From: Qipengyuania sp. ABI-127-1
Lineage (GTDB): Bacteria > Pseudomonadota > Alphaproteobacteria > Sphingomonadales > Sphingomonadaceae
DNA length: 64,000 nt
Assembly (NCBI GenBank): GCA_022953095.1
Contig: JALJCR010000001.1
Coordinates: 1,770,501 to 1,834,500 of the forward strand
Direction: 5' to 3'
The notes beneath the pieces were generated by a model. That model was not told the DNA's origin, searched no databases, and saw only the letters and a program-made list of their open reading frames with translations. The stretch's first letter is position 1; every line of letters starts with the position of its first letter. The translations under genes and the position numbers were made by a program. Shown piece after piece: positions 1 through 11,252 of the stretch.

Positions 1-122
1 GACATGGAATCACTCTTAAGCGCGATTGGTTAACGGATATTTCACGATCACCACGGCTTTTTACCGCTGCCAAAATCCGATTTGCACTGGAAGCTAGGCG
101 TTCGAAACCCTATGCCGCCCCC

Positions 123-560
123 ATGCGTATCGCCATTGCCTCCGACCATGCCGCCATCGACCTCAAGACCGAGCTGCGCGACTGGTTGATCGAGCAGGGT
201 CATGAGGTCGCCGACCTCGGCCCCGAGACCTCCGACAGCGTCGACTATCCCGACTTCGGCTACAAGCTGGCGAGCGTCGTTGCAGACGGCACAGCCGAGC
301 GCGGCGTCGCCTTGTGTGGCTCGGGCATCGGCATTTCGATGAGCGTAAATCGCAACCCTGCCGTGCGCTGTGCGCTGGTCTCGGAACCCCTGTCCGCATC
401 CCTTGCGCGCGAACACAATGATGCGAATTGCATCGCCATGGGTGCGCGCCTGACCGGCAGCGACATGGCCAAGGCCTGCCTTACAGCCTTCCTTGAAACC
501 GAATTCGCCGGCGGCCGTCACCAGCGCCGCGTCGACAAGCTTTCCAATCCGGAGATCTGA
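123..560 (+). CDS. rpiB: Ribose-5-phosphate isomerase B
   Basis: 145-aa cytosolic isomerase that interconverts ribose 5-phosphate and ribulose 5-phosphate in the non-oxidative pentose phosphate pathway. The N-terminus [13 protein letters not shown] carries the RpiB/LacAB phosphate-binding Asp-His. [13 protein letters not shown] around residues 65-77 contains the catalytic Cys and the anion-hole glycines, followed by [22 protein letters not shown], the usual RpiB core. Length is typical for the family. The stop lies 1 nt before the TTG start proposed for glyA, so the two are probably co-transcribed, as is common in alphaproteobacteria. Upstream, positions 1-122 hold no gene; a promoter is expected there but no clear -35/-10 pair is visible. 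Confidence 0.95.
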   Translation: MRIAIASDHAAIDLKTELRDWLIEQGHEVADLGPETSDSVDYPDFGYKLASVVADGTAERGVALCGSGIGISMSVNRNPAVRCALVSEPLSASLAREHNDANCIAMGARLTGSDMAKACLTAFLETEFAGGRHQRRVDKLSNPEI

Positions 561-561
561 A

Positions 562-1875
562 TTGGCTACCCAGCCCGCAAACACCGACCGCGACCCGATG
601 GACCGTTTCTGGCACGACACGCTCGCCGAGGCCGATCCCGAGATTCATGCCGCGATCCGCAAGGAACTTGCCCGCCAACAGGACAAGATCGAGCTGATCG
701 CGAGCGAGAACATCGCGTCGAGTGCTGTGCTCGAAGCCACGGGCTCGGTATTCACCAACAAATATGCGGAAGGTTATCCGGGCAAGCGCTATTATGGCGG
801 TTGCGATTACGCCGACGTGGTCGAAACGCTGGCCATCGATCGCGCGAAGCAATTGTTCGGCTGCAACTTCGCCAACGTACAGCCCAACTCTGGCAGCCAG
901 ATGAACCAAGCAGTCTTCCTCGCGCTGCTGCAACCGGGCGATACCTTCATGGGACTCGATCTCAATTCGGGGGGCCACCTGACCCACGGATCGCCGGTCA
1001 ATATGAGCGGCAAATGGTTCAATCCGGTGAGCTATGGCGTGCGCAAGGATGACGAGCTGATCGACATGGACGAAGTCATGGCGATCGCGAAGGCCAACAA
1101 GCCCAAGCTCATCATTGCCGGCGGTACAGCCTATTCGCGCGTGTGGGACTGGGAAGCCTTCCGCAAAGTGGCAGACGAGGTCGGCGCCTATCTGATGGTC
1201 GACATGAGCCACATTTCGGGCCTCGTCGCCGGCGGAGCGCATCCCAATCCTTTCCCCCATGCGCATATCGTTACTACCACGACCCACAAGAGCCTGCGCG
1301 GTCCGCGGTCGGGCGTGATCCTGTGGGACGACGAAGAGCTGACCAAGCCGATCAATATGGCGGTATTTCCCGGCATGCAGGGCGGCCCGCTGATGCACGT
1401 GGTCGCTGCCAAGGCGGTCGCATTCGGTGAAGCGCTGCGTCCGGACTTCAAGGACTATGCGCACCGCGTCGTCGAAAACGCGCGTGCGTTGGCCGAAGGC
1501 ATCGAAGCGAACGGACTGCGCGTTGTCTCGGGCGGGACGGACAATCATTCGATGCTGGTCGATCTCACCGCCAAGGATGTCACGGGCAAAGCGGCCGAAG
1601 CCGGTCTCGATCGCGCCTGGCTGACCTGCAACAAGAACGGTATTCCCTACGACACCCGCAGCCCCTTCGTAACCAGCGGCATCCGCCTCGGTACGCCTGC
1701 GGGTACGACGCGCGGTTTCGGCCCCGAGGAATTCCGTCGGATTGGCGCGCTGATCTGCGAAGTGGTAGACGGGTTATCGCGCAATGGCCCCGAAGGTGAC
1801 GGACAGGTCGAAGAGCGGGTGCGCGGCAAGGTCGCCGAGCTCTGCACCGCCTTCCCCGTCTATCCGGGCCGCTGA
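562..1875 (+). CDS. glyA: Serine hydroxymethyltransferase
   Basis: PLP enzyme that converts serine plus tetrahydrofolate into glycine plus methylene-THF, supplying one-carbon units for purine, thymidylate and methionine synthesis. The sequence shows [11 protein letters not shown] near the N-terminus, the [13 protein letters not shown] loop, DMSHISGL, and the PLP lysine in [14 protein letters not shown]. The most likely start is a TTG at 562 (product begins [11 protein letters not shown]), with GGAG 7 nt upstream at 551-554. An in-frame ATG at 598 is the alternative. With the TTG the protein is 437 aa, normal for bacterial SHMT. It follows rpiB directly and precedes a small membrane-protein gene and nrdR. 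Confidence 0.95.
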   Translation: MATQPANTDRDPMDRFWHDTLAEADPEIHAAIRKELARQQDKIELIASENIASSAVLEATGSVFTNKYAEGYPGKRYYGGCDYADVVETLAIDRAKQLFGCNFANVQPNSGSQMNQAVFLALLQPGDTFMGLDLNSGGHLTHGSPVNMSGKWFNPVSYGVRKDDELIDMDEVMAIAKANKPKLIIAGGTAYSRVWDWEAFRKVADEVGAYLMVDMSHISGLVAGGAHPNPFPHAHIVTTTTHKSLRGPRSGVILWDDEELTKPINMAVFPGMQGGPLMHVVAAKAVAFGEALRPDFKDYAHRVVENARALAEGIEANGLRVVSGGTDNHSMLVDLTAKDVTGKAAEAGLDRAWLTCNKNGIPYDTRSPFVTSGIRLGTPAGTTRGFGPEEFRRIGALICEVVDGLSRNGPEGDGQVEERVRGKVAELCTAFPVYPGR

Positions 1876-1886
1876 GGAGACGAGCG

Positions 1887-2111
1887 ATGGACGATAAAGA
1901 ACCGCAGCATCAGGATCACGATCTGGTTTCCGACGCAGGTGCGGAAATCAAGGACATGGCAAAAGAAGGGCTCAGCCACCCTTCGACCAAACCGGTGCTG
2001 ACCGGCGCCGCCATCGGCGCCCTGGCCGGCGGGATACTCCCCGTGGTGACATGGCCGCTTGGTCTTGTCGCGGGCGCTGGCTTCATGCTCTACAAACGCC
2101 TGCGACCGTAA
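1887..2111 (+). CDS. Small hypothetical membrane protein
   Basis: 74-aa protein of unknown function. The first half is acidic and polar (MDDKEPQHQDHDLVSDAG). The second half is a glycine/alanine-rich hydrophobic hairpin (residues ~38-68, with GAAIGALAGGILP and WPLGLVAGAGFML) ending in a basic KRLRP tail, as in small inner-membrane proteins with one or two membrane spans. An AGGAGACGAG ribosome-binding site lies just ahead of the ATG. It is sandwiched between glyA and nrdR and its stop codon abuts the nrdR ATG, so it belongs to the same transcript. No family recognised. Confidence 0.75.
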   Translation: MDDKEPQHQDHDLVSDAGAEIKDMAKEGLSHPSTKPVLTGAAIGALAGGILPVVTWPLGLVAGAGFMLYKRLRP

Positions 2112-2582
2112 ATGCGTTGCCCTTTTTGCGCCCACGACGACAGCCAGGTAAAGGACAGTCGTCCGACCGAGGATTCGACGTCGATCCGCCGCCGCCGTCA
2201 ATGCTCGAGCTGCGGCGCCCGGTTCACGACTTTCGAACGCGTGCAACTGCGCGAAGTGACCGTGGTCAAGAGCGGCAACAGGCGGGAATCCTTCGATCGA
2301 AGCAAGCTGGAACAGTCGATCGCGCTCGCTTGCCGAAAGCGCGACGTGCCCCAGGAGAGAATCGACCAGCTTGTCAGCGGCATTCAAAGACAAGTGGAAA
2401 CCGCCGGAGAGGCTGAAATCCCCTCTCAGCGCATCGGTGAAATGGTGATGGACGGGCTGCGGGGTCTCGACAGCGTGGCCTATATCCGCTTCGCCAGCGT
2501 CTATCGGGACTTCAGCGAGGCTCGCGATTTCGAGGAATTCGCCAGCACGGTGCAGGAAGCGGCTGCCCATGAGCACGGCTGA
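2112..2582 (+). CDS. nrdR: Transcriptional repressor NrdR
   Basis: 156-aa zinc-ribbon/ATP-cone repressor of ribonucleotide reductase genes. The N-terminal zinc ribbon is visible as [10 protein letters not shown] and [13 protein letters not shown] (CxxC...CxxC, residues 1-40). It is followed by the ATP-cone that senses (d)ATP, with [16 protein letters not shown] near residues 50-65. Length is typical for NrdR. The ATG abuts the stop of the upstream small ORF and the 3' end overlaps the next gene by 14 nt, which implies tight coupling in the glyA-nrdR-trmJ cluster. Confidence 0.95.
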   Translation: MRCPFCAHDDSQVKDSRPTEDSTSIRRRRQCSSCGARFTTFERVQLREVTVVKSGNRRESFDRSKLEQSIALACRKRDVPQERIDQLVSGIQRQVETAGEAEIPSQRIGEMVMDGLRGLDSVAYIRFASVYRDFSEARDFEEFASTVQEAAAHEHG

Positions 2583-3297
2583 GACCGACAAACCGATCAT
2601 CGTTCTCGTCAGGCCGCAACTCGGCGAGAACATCGGCAAGGCCGCTCGCGCCATGCTCAATTTCGGCCTTGTCGAAATGCGCCTCGTCGAACCCCGCGAC
2701 GGGTGGCCCAATCCCTCGGCGGGTCCGGCGGCCGCGGGCGCGGATGTCGTTCTGAATCAGGCCTGCGTATATGCCACCACTGCCGAGGCCGTTGCCGATT
2801 GCGCGCATGTCTACGCAACCACGGTTCGCAAACGCGGGGTCACCAAGCCCGTCGTCACTCCGGAAGAGGCAAGCCGGGAGATTGCCGAAGCACAGGGCCG
2901 CAGCGCAATCCTTTTCGGCCCGGAACGGTCGGGGCTGGAAACCGAAGACGTCGCCCTTGCCCGCGCCATCCTGACCGTTCCGATCAATCCGGAATTCGGA
3001 TCGCTCAATCTGGCGCAGGCGGTGATTCTATGTGCTTACGAGTGGTCCAAGCACGAGGAACTCGTGCAGCCGCCGCAGGAAGACCTCCTCCCGCCGGCAC
3101 CGCAGGAGGAGCTCGACGGCCTGATCGGGCATGTCGAACGACTGTTGGAGCCAAAGGGCTATTTTCTGCCCGAAGCCCGCGCGGAAGCAACCCACCGGAC
3201 CCTGCGGGGTGTCCTCACCAAGCCGGGCTGGAACCATCTGGAGGTGCGAACCCTGCGCGGCGTATTGTCCAGTTTGGAACGCGAACCTAAGTCCTGA
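2569..3297 (+). CDS. TrmJ-like tRNA 2'-O-methyltransferase (SPOUT)
   Basis: 242-aa SpoU/TrmH-fold RNA methyltransferase, closest in architecture to TrmJ, which 2'-O-methylates position 32 of tRNA with SAM. The three SPOUT motifs are present: motif 1 [15 protein letters not shown] near residues 19-33, motif 2 [11 protein letters not shown] in mid-protein, and motif 3 [16 protein letters not shown], which forms the deep knot that holds SAM. A C-terminal helical region follows, as in TrmJ. The start overlaps nrdR by 14 nt. Its end overlaps the convergent chorismate mutase gene by 11 nt. The exact RNA target is inferred from the family. Confidence 0.85.
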   Translation: MSTAETDKPIIVLVRPQLGENIGKAARAMLNFGLVEMRLVEPRDGWPNPSAGPAAAGADVVLNQACVYATTAEAVADCAHVYATTVRKRGVTKPVVTPEEASREIAEAQGRSAILFGPERSGLETEDVALARAILTVPINPEFGSLNLAQAVILCAYEWSKHEELVQPPQEDLLPPAPQEELDGLIGHVERLLEPKGYFLPEARAEATHRTLRGVLTKPGWNHLEVRTLRGVLSSLEREPKS

Positions 3298-3598
3298 TCC
3301 GGTCCCATTCGACCAATTCGTAGGCGATCGAGGTTTCGACGAGATCGTCCCAAATTCGCGCAAGCTCTTCTGCTGGCAGCCCGCGGCGGTCGGCATCCGC
3401 CCGTGCGTTTTCGATCACCTCGGCCTTGCGGGCTTCGTCACGCACCACGTTGCGATCCGGCTTGATCCGGGCGGCGGCGCGCATATAGCCGAACCGACGG
3501 TCGAGCAATTCCATCAACTCACGGTCTGTCTGGTCCACCCCGATCCGTACTTCCGCCATGTTCGTGCAGGTCTCGGGCAGTTTGAAATTGTCATTCAT
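3287..3598 (-). CDS. Chorismate mutase, AroQ type
   Basis: 103-aa AroQ-fold protein converting chorismate to prephenate for phenylalanine and tyrosine synthesis. The pattern is typical: [18 protein letters not shown] with the substrate-binding Arg, then R/K residues in [19 protein letters not shown], and a C-terminal helix ending [10 protein letters not shown]. The start was placed at the ATG at 3598 because the upstream in-frame sequence (to 3772) does not look like the family and overlaps the rpsD leader. A PchB-like isochorismate lyase cannot be excluded from sequence alone. The gene is convergent with, and slightly overlaps, the tRNA methyltransferase gene. Confidence 0.85.
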   Translation of the reverse strand: MNDNFKLPETCTNMAEVRIGVDQTDRELMELLDRRFGYMRAAARIKPDRNVVRDEARKAEVIENARADADRRGLPAEELARIWDDLVETSIAYELVEWDRIRT

Positions 3599-3724
3599 GG
3601 CCCAGCGCCCTGCCCCGCTTGATCGTACTTGTCGAGCGCCTATCTTACCGCTTGACGCGCTGCACAATATTGCTAGGAGCGCGCCTTCGCGAATTGGCTC
3701 CGCACCCCGGTGAAGCGGTAGCCG

Positions 3725-3781
3725 CGCTGGAACACCTTCCAGCGGTGCGATGCCGGGTTGGATGGCCACCATCGGGGTGGC
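3725..3781 (+). promoter_or_regulatory. Two hairpins in rpsD 5' leader
   Basis: Two perfect inverted repeats lie just ahead of rpsD: CGCTGGAA (3725-3732) with TTCCAGCG (3737-3744), loop CACC; and GCCACC (3765-3770) with GGTGGC (3776-3781), loop ATCGG. The second ends 10 nt before the GAAGGAAAG ribosome-binding site at 3792-3800. S4 is a known autoregulator in other bacteria, so an autogenous leader is possible, but no experimental or covariation evidence is available here. Confidence 0.4.
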
Positions 3782-3804
3782 TCAGCAAATTGAAGGAAAG
3801 ACCT

Positions 3805-4419
3805 ATGTCGAAGCGCAAAAGCGCCAAGTACAAACTCGACCGCCGGATGGGTGAAAACATCTGGGGTCGCCCGAATTCTCCGGTCAACAAGCGTTCCTAC
3901 GGTCCCGGCCAGCACGGTCAGCGCCGCAAGAGCAAGATGAGCGACTTCGGCCTGCAACTGCGCGCCAAGCAGAAGCTCAAGGGTTATTACGGCGACGTGA
4001 CCGAGAAGCAGTTCAAGCGCACCTACAAGGAAGCGTCGGCCATGAAGGGCGATACCGGTCAGAACCTGATCGGTCTGCTCGAACAGCGCCTCGACATGGT
4101 CGTGTATCGCGCCAAGTTCGCACCGACCATTTTCTCCGCCCGCCAGATCGTGAGCCACGGCCACATCTATCTCAACGGCGTGAAGACCAACATCGCCTCG
4201 GCCCGCGTCAAGGTCGGCGACGTCGTCAGCCTCGGCAAGAAGGCTCAGGAAATGGCGCTGGTTATCGAAGCACAGAGCCTGCCGGAGCGCGAAATTCCCG
4301 ACTATGTCGCGCCCGACGGTAACGACAAGGTGACCTTCACCCGCGTGCCGAAGCTCGATGAAGTGCCCTACCCGGTCACGATGGAACCGAACCTCGTGGT
4401 CGAGTTCTACTCGCGCTAA
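3805..4419 (+). CDS. rpsD: 30S ribosomal protein S4
   Basis: 204-aa primary rRNA-binding protein that nucleates 30S assembly at the 16S five-way junction and takes part in decoding accuracy. The sequence [20 protein letters not shown] starts the alphaproteobacterial S4 N-domain. The S4 RNA-binding domain follows ([20 protein letters not shown], then SHGHIYLNG, around residues 95-130). The ATG at 3805 follows a strong GAAGGAAAG ribosome-binding site; upstream in-frame codons are leader. It is monocistronic, with a good intrinsic terminator downstream, apart from the alpha-operon context seen in Escherichia coli. High confidence. Confidence 0.98.
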   Translation: MSKRKSAKYKLDRRMGENIWGRPNSPVNKRSYGPGQHGQRRKSKMSDFGLQLRAKQKLKGYYGDVTEKQFKRTYKEASAMKGDTGQNLIGLLEQRLDMVVYRAKFAPTIFSARQIVSHGHIYLNGVKTNIASARVKVGDVVSLGKKAQEMALVIEAQSLPEREIPDYVAPDGNDKVTFTRVPKLDEVPYPVTMEPNLVVEFYSR

Positions 4420-4439
4420 ACCGCGAAATCTGCGGCACG

Positions 4440-4476
4440 AAAAAGGCGGTCCCTTGCGGGGCCGCCTTTTTCTTTT
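4440..4476 (+). terminator. Intrinsic terminator of rpsD
   Basis: A 14-bp stem AAAAAGGCGGTCCC / GGGGCCGCCTTTTT (one G-U pair) with loop TTGC, followed by TTTTTCTTTT, 20 nt after the rpsD stop. This is a textbook Rho-independent terminator, and because of the A-run it could also act in reverse. Confidence 0.93.
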
Positions 4477-4531
4477 GTCCGAAGCAAATCGGTGCAAGAA
4501 GCAGTCAATCACTGCCCGGGAGTGTCCGACG

Positions 4532-5164
4532 ATGAAGATTCTGCTGCTCGACGGACATCCCGACCGCGACCGGTTTTCGTCCCATTTGCTCGATCTCTAT
4601 CGGCAAGCCTTGCCCCCTGACGTCGACGTGGAGGTGGTCGCCATCCGCGACATCACATTCACGCCCATCCTGCGCTACGGTTACGCCCGTAGAACCGAAT
4701 GGGAACCAGGGTTGCGAGCGCTCGCGGCCAAACTCGATGCCTGCGATCACCTCGTTGTTGCCTTTCCCATGTGGTGGGGAAGCGAACCGGCAGAACTCAA
4801 AGGGTTGCTCGATCGCCTATTCCTGCCCGGCTTCGCTTTCGCCTATCGCGAAGGCAGTTCCTTGTGGGACAAGCTGATGGTCGGCCGCTCGGCCGATGTC
4901 ATCGCGACGATGGACACGCCGCCTCTGTTCCTGCGTCTGATGTATGGGAACGCCCTGGTGAAGCGCTGGAAACGACAGGTGCTCGGATTTTGTGGCTTCA
5001 AACCCGTTCGCGTATTGGCATGCGGGCCGATCAAGAACGGAGCTTGGGAAAAAGGGCTTTCGAAATGGCGCGGAAAGATCGAACGCATGGCGCGCTCGAT
5101 CTCGCAGGCAAGTCCGCAAGAGAAACGCGCAAGGCTTCCGGATTTCCTTGAGCAACAACGTTAG
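4532..5164 (+). CDS. Flavodoxin-fold NAD(P)H oxidoreductase
   Basis: 210-aa protein of the NQO1/KefF/MdaB-like flavodoxin fold. MKILLLDGHPDRDRFSSHLL carries the FMN/FAD phosphate-binding loop. FPMWWGSEPAELKGLLDRLF near residues 75-95 is the hallmark of the NAD(P)H dehydrogenase (quinone) family. It probably reduces quinones or other electrophiles in the cytosol. The ATG at 4532 follows a weak ribosome-binding site after the rpsD terminator, so it is probably transcribed alone. Physiological substrate unknown. It is convergent with the S9 peptidase gene across a 220-bp spacer. Confidence 0.85.
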   Translation: MKILLLDGHPDRDRFSSHLLDLYRQALPPDVDVEVVAIRDITFTPILRYGYARRTEWEPGLRALAAKLDACDHLVVAFPMWWGSEPAELKGLLDRLFLPGFAFAYREGSSLWDKLMVGRSADVIATMDTPPLFLRLMYGNALVKRWKRQVLGFCGFKPVRVLACGPIKNGAWEKGLSKWRGKIERMARSISQASPQEKRARLPDFLEQQR

Positions 5165-5329
5165 TGCGTCGAAGTTGGCGCTGATCGCCCTCGAAACGCG
5201 GTCTCACATTCCCGGTTATCCCGCGCTTCCGCCCGATACGTTGTCGAAGTCCGCAAACACTGCGTGCGGCGTGGCAAGAATCTGCCCATCAAAGATTGCC
5301 CCATGCGAGCCTGCAAGCGCCACAATAGG

Positions 5330-5361
5330 GAGAGGGGGGGGTCATGCAAGACCACCCTCTC
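5330..5361. terminator. Putative bidirectional terminator hairpin
   Basis: AGAGGGGGGGGTC (5331-5343) can pair with GACCACCCTCT (5350-5360) around a 6-nt loop, with a 2-nt bulge in the G-run. It sits between the convergent oxidoreductase and S9 peptidase genes. There is no T-run on either side, so this is only a candidate. The rest of 5165-5384 shows no gene. Confidence 0.4.
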
Positions 5362-5384
5362 CTGCTACGGCTAATCCAATTCGC

Positions 5385-7388
5385 CTAACCACCCAACGCC
5401 TTGGTCAGAAATGCGTCGATCTCCAGCAGCATATCCGTCCTTACTTTACTGTCGGACAGGTTGTGCTGGAGGTCCTCGTATTCACTGTAGCTGACCTGTT
5501 TTCCGGCTTTGCGGAGTTCGCGCGCCATGGCACGAGAGTGCCGCACATCGACATTGAGATCGAGTGTTCCATGAAACAGCGCGACCGGTGATGAGAATTT
5601 TTCCGCGTGTCGTAGCGGGCTGCCTGCATCGATATGCGGGCCTTCACCGATGAAGCGGCTCACAACGCGGGCATTGGTATATCCCCGCGCATCCTCGCGG
5701 ATAAACTTGAGATCGGTAACCGGTGCGATTGCAACAACCGCCTTGAACAGTTCGGGATCGAGCACTTGGGATTGCAGCGCGGCATACCCTCCGTAAGACC
5801 AACCCGCGATGGCGAGCCTTTCCGGATCGGCAATGCCCTGGCTGACAAGCCAGCGACCGGCATCGTTGACATCGCCGATCGCGACATCCCAGGCCTTGAA
5901 GCCATTCCGGCCATACCACGCTTCACCATAACCAGAAGATCCGCGATAATTCGGCTGTAGAACAGCATACCCCCGCGCGACGAAGAACTGCACGATCCAG
6001 TCAAACCCCCACTCATCGCGAGCGGAGGGCCCCCCGTGTGGCAGGACAATTGCGGGTAGTCCCACCGCTTCTTTCCCGGGCGGCAGTGTGAGGTAGCCAG
6101 GGATACGGGTCCCATCCGAAGCCGGATAGGTAATCGAAGTCATCGCTCCCATCGTCCGATCGACCAGGTAATTGCGAATCGCGAGAAGCGGCTCGAGGCT
6201 CTTTGTTTCCTTGTCGAAAAGATACGAGGTTCCAGGCTGGGTATCGCTGGAAGCGACAATCAACAGCCGGTTTTCATCCGCGCTCGCACCGACGATGTTG
6301 ATGAGCGGCGTGTCCGGCAAGGCTTGCGAGAGACTGCTGGCCAGGGCCTTCAGCTCCTTGTCGAAATATTCGACCTCACGCTTTTCCGTGGCGTAACTGG
6401 CCCCGACTACCCTGCGCTGGCGACCAATCCTGATCAGCCTGTCCACGTCTACGTCATCCCGTGCGAGAAGCACCCTTCCTTTGGCCGATCCGTCAAGCGT
6501 CACTTCGGCCAATGCATCGAAGCCATCACGAGTTACGAACCCAAACGCGACGTCCCTATCGCTATCAACTGCAACAGCTGTGAAACCGTTGACAGTTTCT
6601 CCATCAATATTGATGTCTTCTAGACGTTTCCAAGCATCGCTATCCTTCGTGCGGTACAAATAAGTCTGACGCCCCTTGAGTATCCCCCCACCATCGACAA
6701 GGGAACGGACTTTTATTCGAACTCTCCCAGTTTGATCTGCGATGTAGCGGGTCGCCTCTGCATCGGGCCGCTCCAGCGGGCGGCGGCTACCGTCGACGAC
6801 ATCGATCAAGTCTACACCCAACCCCTCCTTTTCATTGGCGGTCCGCGTTCCGGTCGAAAACTCTTTCACATATTCACGCGTCATCAGGATATGGCCATCC
6901 TCGCCGGCCACATCCAATGCGACGATGTCGCCGCCATCCTGCCTGATACCTAAAGCGCTCGAACTACGCCGCTCGGTCAACAATTTGGATTCCGACCCGT
7001 CATCATTAACCGCGAACATGCGGTCATACGGTAACAACAGTCCCCGATCATTCTGTGTCATCACCCAGACTTTACAGACAAGCCGGGATTCCGTCGCCCA
7101 CTCGCACCGAGTCATATCGGCCTTGATCTCGGTGTTCCCGGCAATCGTCTTGACCGATGCATCGCCGGAAAGATCGATCACATTCAACACTTCCGAATGC
7201 TGCGGACCCGGTGCAATGAACGCGATTTTGTTACCCGATGGCGAAAGACTGATGTCGAGAACCGACGCACGAACCCCGTAGCGTGCGGCTGTTTCTTCGC
7301 GGGTTTCTGCTTGGGCAGGCAGGGCAATCGCCGTTCCTCCAAGCGCAAGGAGACTGGCGGCCACGACCGCCTTCGACAGTATCTGCAT
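5385..7388 (-). CDS. Secreted S9 family prolyl oligopeptidase-like peptidase
   Basis: 667-aa exported serine peptidase. The N-terminus (VVAASLLALGGTAIALPAQA|ET) is a Sec signal peptide, placing it in the periplasm or outside. A WD40/beta-propeller-like region follows (~residues 40-400), then a C-terminal alpha/beta hydrolase domain. The oxyanion region is LPHGGPSARDEWG, the nucleophile is in GWSYGGYAALQ, the Asp lies in HGTLDLNVDVRHS and the His in EDLQHNLSD, so the triad is complete. Such enzymes cleave dipeptides or oligopeptides and are numerous in peptide-feeding sphingomonads. Upstream, 7389-7634 is AT-rich and holds no gene. Confidence 0.9.
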   Translation of the reverse strand: MQILSKAVVAASLLALGGTAIALPAQAETREETAARYGVRASVLDISLSPSGNKIAFIAPGPQHSEVLNVIDLSGDASVKTIAGNTEIKADMTRCEWATESRLVCKVWVMTQNDRGLLLPYDRMFAVNDDGSESKLLTERRSSSALGIRQDGGDIVALDVAGEDGHILMTREYVKEFSTGTRTANEKEGLGVDLIDVVDGSRRPLERPDAEATRYIADQTGRVRIKVRSLVDGGGILKGRQTYLYRTKDSDAWKRLEDINIDGETVNGFTAVAVDSDRDVAFGFVTRDGFDALAEVTLDGSAKGRVLLARDDVDVDRLIRIGRQRRVVGASYATEKREVEYFDKELKALASSLSQALPDTPLINIVGASADENRLLIVASSDTQPGTSYLFDKETKSLEPLLAIRNYLVDRTMGAMTSITYPASDGTRIPGYLTLPPGKEAVGLPAIVLPHGGPSARDEWGFDWIVQFFVARGYAVLQPNYRGSSGYGEAWYGRNGFKAWDVAIGDVNDAGRWLVSQGIADPERLAIAGWSYGGYAALQSQVLDPELFKAVVAIAPVTDLKFIREDARGYTNARVVSRFIGEGPHIDAGSPLRHAEKFSSPVALFHGTLDLNVDVRHSRAMARELRKAGKQVSYSEYEDLQHNLSDSKVRTDMLLEIDAFLTKALGG

Positions 7389-7634
7389 AATCTTCGACCC
7401 TCACATCCTGAATTTTGAGAATAAACAGGGGCTGGCAGATCTGACAATCTAATATTTAAAGAAATTTCATCAGTCCTGATGGGCCGCGCTAAAGCGAAAT
7501 TCGGGGATAAAACGAACCTCGTAGAATCGCATAGTTCGATTACGGAGAACTTCCATAACTTAGGAAGAAGGTCGCGCTCCTTCGATCGATCCCATGTCCA
7601 ACAGTTCGAGAACTGCCGAGGCCCTGGCCATCTA

Positions 7635-8396
7635 TCAATAGCGGCCGGCAATCTGTAGCGACTTCCACACCATCGCGACAATCGCGATAGTGATCGCGCC
7701 GCCCCAGAACCAGTACGGGAGGAAGAGCGCTTCGGCGATACGGCCTGTATCCGACAACAAGAACTGACCGCCCACTACACCTCCCGGGCTAAACAGGTAG
7801 CCAAGGTCTTGATAGACGCTAACCGCGCCTTGCACGCCGGTAAACTCTACCGAAATACGCTGCCATCGCTCGTTTCCGCGCAGCGCGATACAAACCGCAG
7901 CGACAGCGAAGAGCGGCAAAACGATCCACCCGGCAATCGATCGCACCCAAATCACCGTGCTGATCGCCAGCGCCAAGCCCAGCACCAGCAAGCCCCATCT
8001 GGTTGCACGGCGGGACCGCGCGGCGATAATCATCAGGCAACCTGCGATTGTCGGTCCCAGCAGCCCGATTGCCGCCACGATCGCTTGGCCAACATCCCCC
8101 AACGTACCCGAATACTCAGCGAAACCCGAACCGTTCGCGTAAATCACGAGCCGCTCAAAATCCGCACCGAGAGCCGCAGCCGTAAGGCCATGCGCCATTT
8201 CGTGAAACCACGTCGCGAGCAAAGTGAACGGCATCAATGCCAGCGTTCCGATTTCGGTCTGCCAGGCGATCATCGTCAGCACCGCGAAGGCGACGATATA
8301 GCTCTGTTCACGCTGTATGGCCGGTTTCACGTCATCCTCCGCGAAAGGCAGGCCCCATTTGGCTGGAACGATGAGTGGCCGGGGTTTCTCTTCCAT
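7635..8396 (-). CDS. M50B-like membrane metalloprotease family protein
   Basis: 253-aa multi-pass membrane protein with the zinc-binding motif HEMAH in ATWFHEMAHGLTAAALG (around residues 60-80), characteristic of the M50B-like (PF13398-type) site-2-protease relatives. About six hydrophobic segments follow. The second-site D(P)G motif of canonical S2P enzymes is not obvious, so catalysis is uncertain; the NGSGFAEYSG segment is typical of the M50B-like group. The ATG at 8396 was chosen because the longer alternative at 8465 would overlap tgt by 44 nt. It follows tgt by 25 nt on the same strand and is probably read from the same transcript. Confidence 0.75.
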   Translation of the reverse strand: MEEKPRPLIVPAKWGLPFAEDDVKPAIQREQSYIVAFAVLTMIAWQTEIGTLALMPFTLLATWFHEMAHGLTAAALGADFERLVIYANGSGFAEYSGTLGDVGQAIVAAIGLLGPTIAGCLMIIAARSRRATRWGLLVLGLALAISTVIWVRSIAGWIVLPLFAVAAVCIALRGNERWQRISVEFTGVQGAVSVYQDLGYLFSPGGVVGGQFLLSDTGRIAEALFLPYWFWGGAITIAIVAMVWKSLQIAGRY

Positions 8397-8421
8397 CCAG
8401 CGAGAGTATCGCCAGACGGGT

Positions 8422-10496
<2,075 letters not shown>

Positions 10497-10550
10497 GGCG
10501 CGCGCGTAGCGGCTCCCTAGCCGCACTGCCACCCCGCAATCGTAGAGAGA

Positions 10551-10578
10551 CGTCCGGACCGCTTTTGCGATCCGGACG
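10551..10578 (-). terminator. Hairpin terminator after OMP gene
   Basis: CGTCCGGA (10551-10558) and TCCGGACG (10571-10578) form a perfect 8-bp stem, with an inner CGC/GCG extension closing an AAAA loop. It lies 10 nt past the stop of the OMP gene on the minus strand. The T-run is poor (TCTCTC), so efficiency is uncertain. Confidence 0.6.
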
Positions 10579-10587
10579 CCGATATGT

Positions 10588-11148
10588 TCAGAAGCGAAGA
10601 CCGACACCTGCCGTGGCGCGCATGGTATCGAAGGAAATCGTGTCGAGGTTGGCGCGGACGAAAGCCTTGCCCACGGGGACGTCGACGCCGATTCCGGCGA
10701 GAAAATCGCTTTCGGTATCGTCAAAAGCATCGAAGTTCACCGTATCGTCGTCGATTATCTCGTTATAGTCGACCTTGATCGCCTGATATCCGGCGCGGCC
10801 ATAGATTTTCACGCCGCCTGGGGCACGGAAACCGAGACGGGCCGATGCGCCATAATCGCCATCGAGCGCGTCCGTGCCGAAGTTGTAATTCGCTTCGACG
10901 CCGGCGAACAGGCTCTGACCGAGGGGGAAATCATATCCGGCGAAAACGCCGAAGATCGGGCTGGAATCGTCGATATCGAGGCCGGGAACGACGGCTTCCA
11001 CCTCGTCGTCCAGACCGAGGCTGTGCACGCCAGCGGACACGCCGATAAAGCCTTCACCCGGGACGGCGGCTTGAGCCTGAGCGGCGGAGGGAAGAGCGAT
11101 TGCAGCACCGGTTGCGAGTGCTGCGGCAAGGAGGTTCTTGGTTTTCAT
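10588..11148 (-). CDS. Outer-membrane beta-barrel protein
   Basis: 186-aa small outer-membrane protein. MKTKNLLAAALATGAAIALPSAAQAQ is a clear signal peptide. The remainder alternates hydrophobic and polar residues in strand-like blocks (GEGFIGVSAGVHSLG, YGRAGYQAIKVDYNE, AFVRANLDTISFDTMRATAGVGLRF) and ends with the terminal Phe used for BAM recognition. It resembles the Omp25/OmpW-like 8-stranded porin-like group. Start at 11148 (MKTK), with an alternative ATG 12 nt upstream (MRTLMKTK). It is followed by a terminator hairpin and preceded by its own intergenic region, so it is probably monocistronic. Function not assignable. Confidence 0.8.
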   Translation of the reverse strand: MKTKNLLAAALATGAAIALPSAAQAQAAVPGEGFIGVSAGVHSLGLDDEVEAVVPGLDIDDSSPIFGVFAGYDFPLGQSLFAGVEANYNFGTDALDGDYGASARLGFRAPGGVKIYGRAGYQAIKVDYNEIIDDDTVNFDAFDDTESDFLAGIGVDVPVGKAFVRANLDTISFDTMRATAGVGLRF

Positions 11149-11252
11149 TAATGTCCTCATTCGGTTTGCCCGTCGATCACGGGCTGAGAGGACATGTGTT
11201 GGCGCGCGACTTACGGCGGGCTGAACGGAACGGATAAAAACGGCGAAGGGAA

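Noticed and set aside
7468..7481. CATCAG/CTGATG hairpin upstream of the S9 peptidase gene
   Set aside because: Only 6 bp and no T-run; too weak to call a terminator or regulator.
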